Shown here: piece after piece, positions 13,801-64,000 of the stretch
Layout: each line of letters opens with the position of its first letter
Numbering within the stretch: position 1 is the stretch's first letter
NCBI GenBank assembly: GCA_027704905.1
Contig: JANIIK010000536.1
Span: forward strand, 211,001 to 275,000
Origin: Muraenolepis orangiensis
Lineage: Eukaryota > Chordata > Actinopteri > Gadiformes > Muraenolepididae
Length of the DNA stretch: 64,000 nucleotides
Direction: 5' to 3'
The notes under the pieces: generated by a model
What the model was told of the DNA's origin: nothing
Databases searched by the model: none
Seen by the model: the letters and a program-made list of their open reading frames with translations, nothing else
Made by a program: the position numbers and the translations under genes

Positions 13801-15315
13801 CCCCCTGACGGTGTGGTTGTGTCGTCATCCCCCCCCCTGACGGTGTGGTGTGTCGTCATCCCCCCCCCTGACGGTGTGGTGTGTCGTCATCCCCCCCCCT
13901 GACGGTGTGGTGTGTCGTCATCCCCCCCCTGACAGTGTGGTGTGTCGTCATCCCCCCCCCTGACAGTGTGGTGTGTCGTCATCCCCCCCCCTGACAGTGT
14001 GGTGTGTCGTCATCCCCCCCCCTGACAGTGTGGTGTGTCGTCATCCCCCCCCCTGACAGTGTGGTGTGTCGTCATCCCCCCCCCTGACAGTGTGGTGTGT
14101 CGTCATCCCCCCCCCTGACGGTGTGGTGTGTCGTCATCCCCCCCCTGACGGTGTGGTGTGTCGTCATCCCCCCCCCTGACGGTGTGGTGTGTCGTCATCC
14201 CCCCCCCTGACGGTGTGGTGTGTCGTCATCCCCCCCCCTGACGGTGTGGTGTGTCGTCATCCCCCCCCCTGACAGTGTGGTGTGTCGTCATCCCCCCCCC
14301 TGACAGTGTGGTGTGTCGTCATCCCCCCCCCTGACGGTGTGGTGTGTCGTCATCCCCCCCACTGACGGTGTGGTGTGTCGTCATCCCCCCCCTGACGGTG
14401 TGGTGTGTCGTCATCCCCCCCCCTGACGGTGTGGTGTGTCGTCATCCCCCCCCTGACGGTGTGGTGTGTCGTCATCCCCCCCCCTGACGGTGTGGTGTGT
14501 CGTCATCCCCCCCCCTGACGGTGTGGTGTGTCGTCATCCCCCCCCCTGACGGTGTGGTGTGTCGTCATCCCCCCCCCTGACGGTGTGGTGTGTCGTCATC
14601 CCCCCCACTGACGGTGTGGTGTGTCGTCATCCCCCCCCCTGACGGTGTGGTGTGTCGTCATCCCCCCCCCTGACGGTGTGGTGTGTCGTCATCCCCCCCC
14701 CTGACGGTGTGGTGTGTCGTCATCCCCCCCCCTGACGGTGTGGTGTGTCGTCATCCCCCCCCCTGACGGTGTGGTGTGTCGTCATCCCCCCCCCTGACGG
14801 TGTGGTGTGTCGTCATCCCCCCCCCTGACAGTGTGGTGTGTCGTCATCCCCCCCCTGACGGTGTGGTGTGTCGTCATCCCCCCCCCTGACGGTGTGGTGT
14901 GTCGTCATCCCCCCCCCTGACAGTGTGGTGTGTCGTCATCCCCCCCCCTGACGGTGTGGTGTGTCGTCATCCCCCCCCCTGACGGTGTGGTGTGTCGTCA
15001 TCCCCCCCACTGACGGTGTGGTGTGTCGTCATCCCCCCCCCTGACGGTGTGGTGTGTCGTCATCCCCCCCCCTGACGGTGTGGTGTGTCGTCATCCCCCC
15101 CCCTGACGGTGTGGTGTGTCGTCATCCCCCCCCCTGACGGTGTGGTGTGTCGTCATCCCCCCCCCTGACGGTGTGGTGTGTCGTCATCCCCCCCACTGAC
15201 GGTGTGGTTGTGTCCCCAGCTGTGCGGCCCCAGTGACCACAGCTACTTCGACAGCTACCCCCCCGACCTCAGCGGCGCTCTGGATGAACTGTCCGGGTGG
15301 GACGCAGACTTCTGA
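3660..15315 (+). CDS. prkg2: cGMP-dependent protein kinase 2 (PKG II), 3' thirteen exons
   Basis: Serine/threonine kinase activated by cGMP. Type II PKG is membrane-associated through its N-terminus, which is not in this window, and acts in epithelial ion transport and endochondral growth. The joined exons 3660-3737, 3942-4036, 4131-4199, 8146-8244, 8460-8607, 9369-9505, 9847-9936, 10363-10504, 10742-10905, 11482-11604, 11742-11804, 13089-13155 and 15220-15315 give 1371 bp with consistent phases and GT-AG borders. They encode 456 residues. Numbering within that fragment: phosphate-binding cassette FGEKAL...RSAN 51-65; glycine loop GVGGFG about 154-159; ATP-site Lys176 in FALK; alpha-C Glu195; YRDLKPEN with catalytic Asp270; DFG 288-290; activation-loop Thr303 in TWTFCGTPEYVAPE; C-terminal GWDADF. 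Wording is type II rather than type I (VKVTQST, TVGTFSELQKYL, KRHA, EKMDFP). Human PKG II is 762 residues, so about 60% is here. All key residues are present, so it looks functional. Confidence 0.96.
3878..3907. other. perfect short hairpin just before an exon
   Basis: TACAGTACTTACAT, a 2-base loop, then its exact reverse complement (14-bp stem). It lies about 35 bases upstream of the acceptor at 3941, in the intron before exon 3942-4036. The role is unknown. Confidence 0.8.
3942..4036 (+). CDS. prkg2: prkg2 exon: CNB-B, start of phosphate-binding cassette
   Basis: Follows TGTGCAG and ends ATCAG|GTACCT. Encodes VKVTQSTPEHKEPQV... GDYFGEKALI, ending in a split Ser codon (AG|T). FGEKAL is the first half of the cGMP phosphate-binding cassette; its Glu contacts the ribose in this family. 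Confidence 0.95.
4131..4199 (+). CDS. prkg2: prkg2 exon: rest of cGMP cassette
   Basis: After CCCGCAG. Encodes (S)DDVRSANIVAEDDGLECLVIDR and a split Glu codon (GA|G). The Arg in RSAN is the phosphate-binding arginine. The donor is GTAAGT, so the TAAG that reads as a stop in the genomic strand is intronic. Confidence 0.95.
4213..4470. repeat. telomere-like array (CTAACCCTAGTA)n, block 1
   Basis: Degenerate 6/12-bp units of the CTAACC / CTAGTA type begin about 13 bp after the donor at 4200. Block 2 of the same array is at 7301-7549, and the LINE at 4479-7300 sits between them. Confidence 0.9.
6411..6888 (-). mobile_element. 3' fragment of an L2-type LINE, nested in LINE A
   Basis: On the minus strand this matches the last codons and 3' UTR of the L2 derivative at 60418-61400: the CATTCCACC / CGGGAGTTC region (about 6820-6840), then the UTR, ending in the teleost tail TCCAAAG...CGTGTGCCAAATGTCC. 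It is 5'-truncated. A near-identical fragment lies at 32439-32858. Confidence 0.85.
6893..7080. repeat. AT-rich TATATTTATG tract
   Basis: Imperfect TATATT/TATGTA repeats inside the 3' UTR of LINE A copy 3, following the L2 insert. No gene is seen. Confidence 0.75.
7301..7549. repeat. telomere-like array, block 2
   Basis: CTAACCCTAGTACTAA-type units resume directly after the LINE, showing that the LINE split one array with block 1 at 4213-4470. Confidence 0.9.
7575..8098 (+). mobile_element. 3' tail of a LINE, family C
   Basis: Non-coding 3' UTR-like sequence (TGCACTTTACTGCAACATGT, CTCTGGTTAGATGCTAAATT, TTATTTTCGCTGTACTGTG) ending in a short ATCTAATCTAATC tail, typical of 3' ends of L2/CR1-like fish LINEs. 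The same tail is at 55053-55150. It includes a (TA)n tract at about 7858-7890. No RT is left. Confidence 0.65.
8099..8118. repeat. telomere-like remnant before exon
   Basis: AATACTAACCCTAACCC remnant, 27 bp before the acceptor at 8145. It suggests the array once ran through the whole intron. Confidence 0.7.
8146..8244 (+). CDS. prkg2: prkg2 exon: CNB-B C-helix and linker
   Basis: Acceptor CCACCAG|. Completes the split Glu, then TFNQTVGTFSELQKYLQGYV... KRHA. The wording is specific for PKG II. Ends with split codon CA|G before GTAAGT. Confidence 0.95.
8262..8312. repeat. 17-bp repeat, three perfect copies
   Basis: GGAGATCCATCCTGGAA three times, beginning 17 bp after the donor at 8245. Confidence 0.95.
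8460..8607 (+). CDS. prkg2: prkg2 exon: linker and glycine-rich loop
   Basis: Acceptor CCCTCCAG|. Encodes (Q)RSMSRHLSQSSPDALQLEEK, a Ser-rich linker, then DSLEVIATLGVGGFGRVEL, the ATP-binding glycine loop. Phase 0 donor GTACAT. The linker is less conserved than its neighbours. Confidence 0.95.
8612..9003. repeat. (CCTAACCCTGCCT)n telomere-like minisatellite
   Basis: Irregular CCTAACCCT, TAACCCTACCCC and CCTGCCTCC units begin about 5 bp after the donor at 8608. Confidence 0.9.
9004..9224. repeat. ~60-bp tandem repeat, four copies
   Basis: Units contain AGTAGTTCAATGTAGAGGAC, ACTATATAG and TCCTTCCCTCATTCCCTAC. An inverted single copy lies at 10236-10297 in the next-but-one intron. The motif resembles dispersed fish repeats with CTATATAG ends. 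Telomere-like CCTAACCCTACC sequence follows to about 9285. Confidence 0.9.
9369..9505 (+). CDS. prkg2: prkg2 exon: kinase N-lobe (Lys and alpha-C)
   Basis: After TTGTGCAG|. Encodes VRVKGEDMTFALKVMKKQHI... HIHSERRILEESRSPFIV and a split Arg. FALK contains the ATP-site lysine, SER the alpha-C glutamate. Ends CG|GTCAGT. Confidence 0.96.
9506..9800. repeat. 21-bp (TCTG-rich) minisatellite starting at the splice donor
   Basis: The period-21 unit CTGCACTACCTGTCTGTCTG plus one base begins in the first intronic bases (GTCAGTCTGTCTG) and decays into (TCTG)n. Confidence 0.9.
9847..9936 (+). CDS. prkg2: prkg2 exon: N-lobe/hinge
   Basis: After TTCTCCAG|. Encodes LYRTFKDNKCVYMLLEACLG, then GEIWSILRD and a split Arg. 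MLLEACLGGE is the hinge region of AGC kinases of the PKG type. Confidence 0.96.
10135..10157. repeat. (AC)n microsatellite
   Basis: Short AC tract inside a possible dispersed element (about 9955-10310) that contains CACTATATAGTG and CCTATATAGTGCAC motifs. Confidence 0.85.
10236..10297 (-). repeat. inverted single copy of the 60-bp intronic repeat
   Basis: The reverse complement reads ATCCTTCCCTCATTACCTAC followed by the AGTAGTTCAATGTAGAGGAC block, nearly identical to the units at 9004-9224 but on the opposite strand. It flanks exons 9369-9505 and 9847-9936 from the other side. Confidence 0.9.
10363..10504 (+). CDS. prkg2: prkg2 exon: catalytic loop
   Basis: Acceptor CTCTCCAG|. Encodes (R)GSFDEATAKFCVGCVTEAF, then HYLHRSGVIYRDLKPEN and LMLDAKGYVKL. 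The Asp of YRDLKPEN is the catalytic base and the Asn binds metal. Phase 0 donor GTCAGC. Confidence 0.97.
10742..10905 (+). CDS. prkg2: prkg2 exon: DFG and activation segment
   Basis: After CTCCATAG|. Encodes VDFGFAKKIQSGQ, RTWTFCGTPEYVAPEVILNK and then SVDFWSLGILLFELLIG. It contains the DFG metal-binding Asp, the activation-loop Thr and the APE motif. Ends AG|GTTTGG. The next intron (10906-11481) holds no recognised element beyond a short (GTT)n. Confidence 0.97.
11482..11604 (+). CDS. prkg2: prkg2 exon: C-lobe
   Basis: After CTTCACAG|. Encodes (S)PPFSGSDQMMTYTFILKG, VEKMDFPKKISKRPEDLI and RKLC. The QMMTY...EKMDFP wording is type II. Ends AG|GTACCC. Confidence 0.96.
11609..11642. repeat. 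(TA)n microsatellite
   Basis: TATATATAAAAAATATATAT tract beginning about 5 bp after the donor at 11605. Confidence 0.85.
11742..11804 (+). CDS. prkg2: prkg2 exon: C-lobe NPxERLG
   Basis: After TTGTAG|. Encodes (R)RNPVERLGNLKNGIIDIKKH and a split Arg, the end of the kinase fold in AGC kinases. Donor GTAACG. Confidence 0.95.
11865..12105. repeat. 21-bp GTTAGTGGTAGGGATAGTAG minisatellite
   Basis: About 11 units rich in TAGGG/TTAG, that is, TTAGGG-like on the + strand, opposite to the CCCTAA-like arrays at 4.2-9.3 kb. Confidence 0.9.
12340..12905. repeat. 23-bp TTAGTGTTAGGATTAGATAT minisatellite
   Basis: About 24 units with GTTAGGATTAG cores. It lies in the same intron as the 21-bp array and is also TTAGGG-like on +. 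Confidence 0.92.
13089..13155 (+). CDS. prkg2: prkg2 exon: AGC C-terminal extension start
   Basis: After GATTTCAG|. Encodes (R)WFTGFNWEGLKGRTLPSPL, RRE. FNWEGL is a hallmark of the PKG/PKA C-tail. Donor GTGAGT, phase 0. Confidence 0.95.
13209..15210. repeat. 31-bp C-rich minisatellite filling the last prkg2 intron
   Basis: About 64 units, each with GACGGTGTGGTGTGTCGTCA followed by a run of 7-9 C and CT. Variants alternate GACGG/GACAG. It ends within 10 bp of the acceptor of the last exon. Each unit contains a CTGAC, the branch-point consensus. The minus strand carries G7-9 runs. Confidence 0.95.
15196..15200 (+). promoter_or_regulatory. candidate splice branch point of last prkg2 intron
   Basis: CTGAC with its A at 15199, 20 bases before the acceptor AG (15218-15219). 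It belongs to the final unit of the 31-bp array. It is inferred from consensus and distance only. Confidence 0.45.
15220..15315 (+). CDS. prkg2: prkg2 last coding exon
   Basis: After GTGTCCCCAG|. Encodes LCGPSDHSYFDSYPP, then DLSGALDELSGWDADF and TGA (15313-15315). The HSYFD...P and GWDxDF endings match the PKG II C-terminus. Confidence 0.95.
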   Translation: MCGPSDHSYFDSYPPDLSGALDELSGWDADF

Positions 15316-15559
15316 AGATCACAAGTTCAACACCGACCAACGCTCCACCTCCCGTTAACCCAGGAGCTGTTCAGGAGCTCCGGGAGCGCTGGTTTAGTTC
15401 TTCAGATTCAGTCCTCAGTTAAGGAGTGACCGAGGGGGGGGCATGCCTCCCTGTAACCACAAGGGGGCCAAAACAAAGTGGACCGTTCATACGCTGTGCT
15501 ACAGTAACGATTATATACAAACATAACAACATCGTAATATCACCAGGATATTTATTAAA

Positions 15560-15580
15560 ACACACACACACACACACAAA
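15560..15580. repeat. (CA)n in prkg2 3' UTR
   Basis: Short ACACAC tract downstream of the stop codon. Confidence 0.85.
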
Positions 15581-15828
15581 CTCTACATTATTCATATTAT
15601 TATTATATTGTACATTCAACTTGAAGACATGCTGTTATTGTAAGAAGTTCTGGAGCTGTGAAATTATATTTATGATATTAAGGCATAGCTTATCTGTGCT
15701 GTTCATTTTTGTTTTTAAGAAAATCATCACGTTTGATTGAATCGATCTTGATTGACAGGCGTCAAACCTGTGAGTAAATGTGCTTCCAAAAACATGATTA
15801 TTATATCTCATTTGTACCCGTTTCGTAA

Positions 15829-15846
15829 AATAAATAAATAAATAAA
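15829..15846 (+). terminator. prkg2 poly(A) signals
   Basis: Four overlapping AATAAA hexamers (AATAAATAAATAAATAAA), about 515 bp after the stop codon. This is the only strong poly(A) cluster before cfap299. Confidence 0.7.
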
Positions 15847-16163
15847 AAAACAACGCAAAATAAAAATTAAACCACGCATTTCTGATTGGCTCAGGACTCA
15901 CTAAACAGTCCATTCTCTATAGCTGGAGCCACCGAGAGCTGAGTGTAAAGAAACATGTCCATCTACTTGTGAAGCAGGCAGAGAGCAGGAGGGAATATTC
16001 GTAAAATCAGTGATTTGTTTTGGGTCCCGACTCAAAAAGAACAGGAGAACATTCAGCTGATCCGGTCACTAATAACGTTACCGATTCTCCGGATTTAGAT
16101 GATTTTCTATGGATCATTAATGCATGAATATTAACACATTAATGCGTCGGTTGGATATTAGCT

Positions 16164-16279
<116 letters not shown>

Positions 16280-16305
16280 CTGCAGTGTGAATTGATGCCT
16301 GGATG

Positions 16306-16319
16306 GTTGCTACAGCAAC
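16306..16319 (+). promoter_or_regulatory. RFX X-box-like site of cfap299
   Basis: GTTGCTACAGCAAC, a perfect 6-2-6 inverted repeat. It agrees at 11 of 14 positions with the ideal X-box GTTGCCATGGCAAC. It lies 33 bp upstream of the ATG of a ciliary gene, where RFX factors normally act. Confidence 0.7.
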
Positions 16320-16352
16320 GGTCCAAACAAAACAAGTCAACACGACGACAAC

Positions 16353-64000
<47,648 letters not shown>

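Overview
This is vertebrate nuclear DNA, almost certainly from a ray-finned (teleost) fish. The evidence is two multi-exon vertebrate genes with GT-AG introns, several fish-type non-LTR retrotransposons of the L2/CR1/Rex-like kind, a tRNA-derived SINE head, and a very high load of long (GT/AC)n tracts and minisatellites. Such tandem-repeat density is known from cod-like fish, but the species cannot be fixed from sequence alone.

Genes. Both genes are on the + strand. (1) The 3' part of prkg2 (cGMP-dependent protein kinase 2): 13 exons between 3660 and 15315 encode the second half of the second cyclic-nucleotide-binding domain, the linker, the whole kinase domain and the C-terminus (1371 bp in frame, 456 residues plus stop). 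The upstream exons lie left of the window. (2) cfap299 (C4orf22 homologue, cilia- and flagella-associated protein 299): exons at 16353-16439, 19048-19151, 29180-29270, 56083-56225, 63244-63373 and the first 20 bases of the next exon at 63981-64000. The prkg2 stop and the cfap299 start are only about 1.04 kb apart, head to tail. A near-consensus RFX X-box sits 33 bp before the cfap299 ATG, fitting a ciliary gene.

Layout. 1-3537: two non-LTR elements meeting head to head. 3.6-15.3 kb: prkg2 exons with introns full of telomere-like (CCCTAA-related) and other minisatellites, plus a LINE (4479-7300) that splits a telomere-like array. 13.2-15.2 kb: a 2 kb, 31-bp minisatellite running up to the last exon. 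15.3-16.35 kb: prkg2 3' UTR, poly(A) signals and cfap299 promoter. 16.4-29.2 kb: cfap299 introns 1-2. 29.3-56.1 kb: intron 3, holding a near-complete LINE inserted in a (TAC)n microsatellite, a 3.1 kb (TAG)n array, a 6 kb CTAGA-based satellite containing a 1418-bp duplication, and an RT-bearing LINE (about 50.3-52.0 kb). 56.2-64 kb: introns 4-5 with several 26-55 bp minisatellites and an internally deleted L2 derivative.

The most unusual general feature is that many tandem arrays start or stop at, or within a few tens of bases of, splice sites. In several cases the first repeat unit contains the donor GT itself. No prokaryotic, viral or CRISPR system is present. Most long open frames in the window are read-through of tandem repeats.
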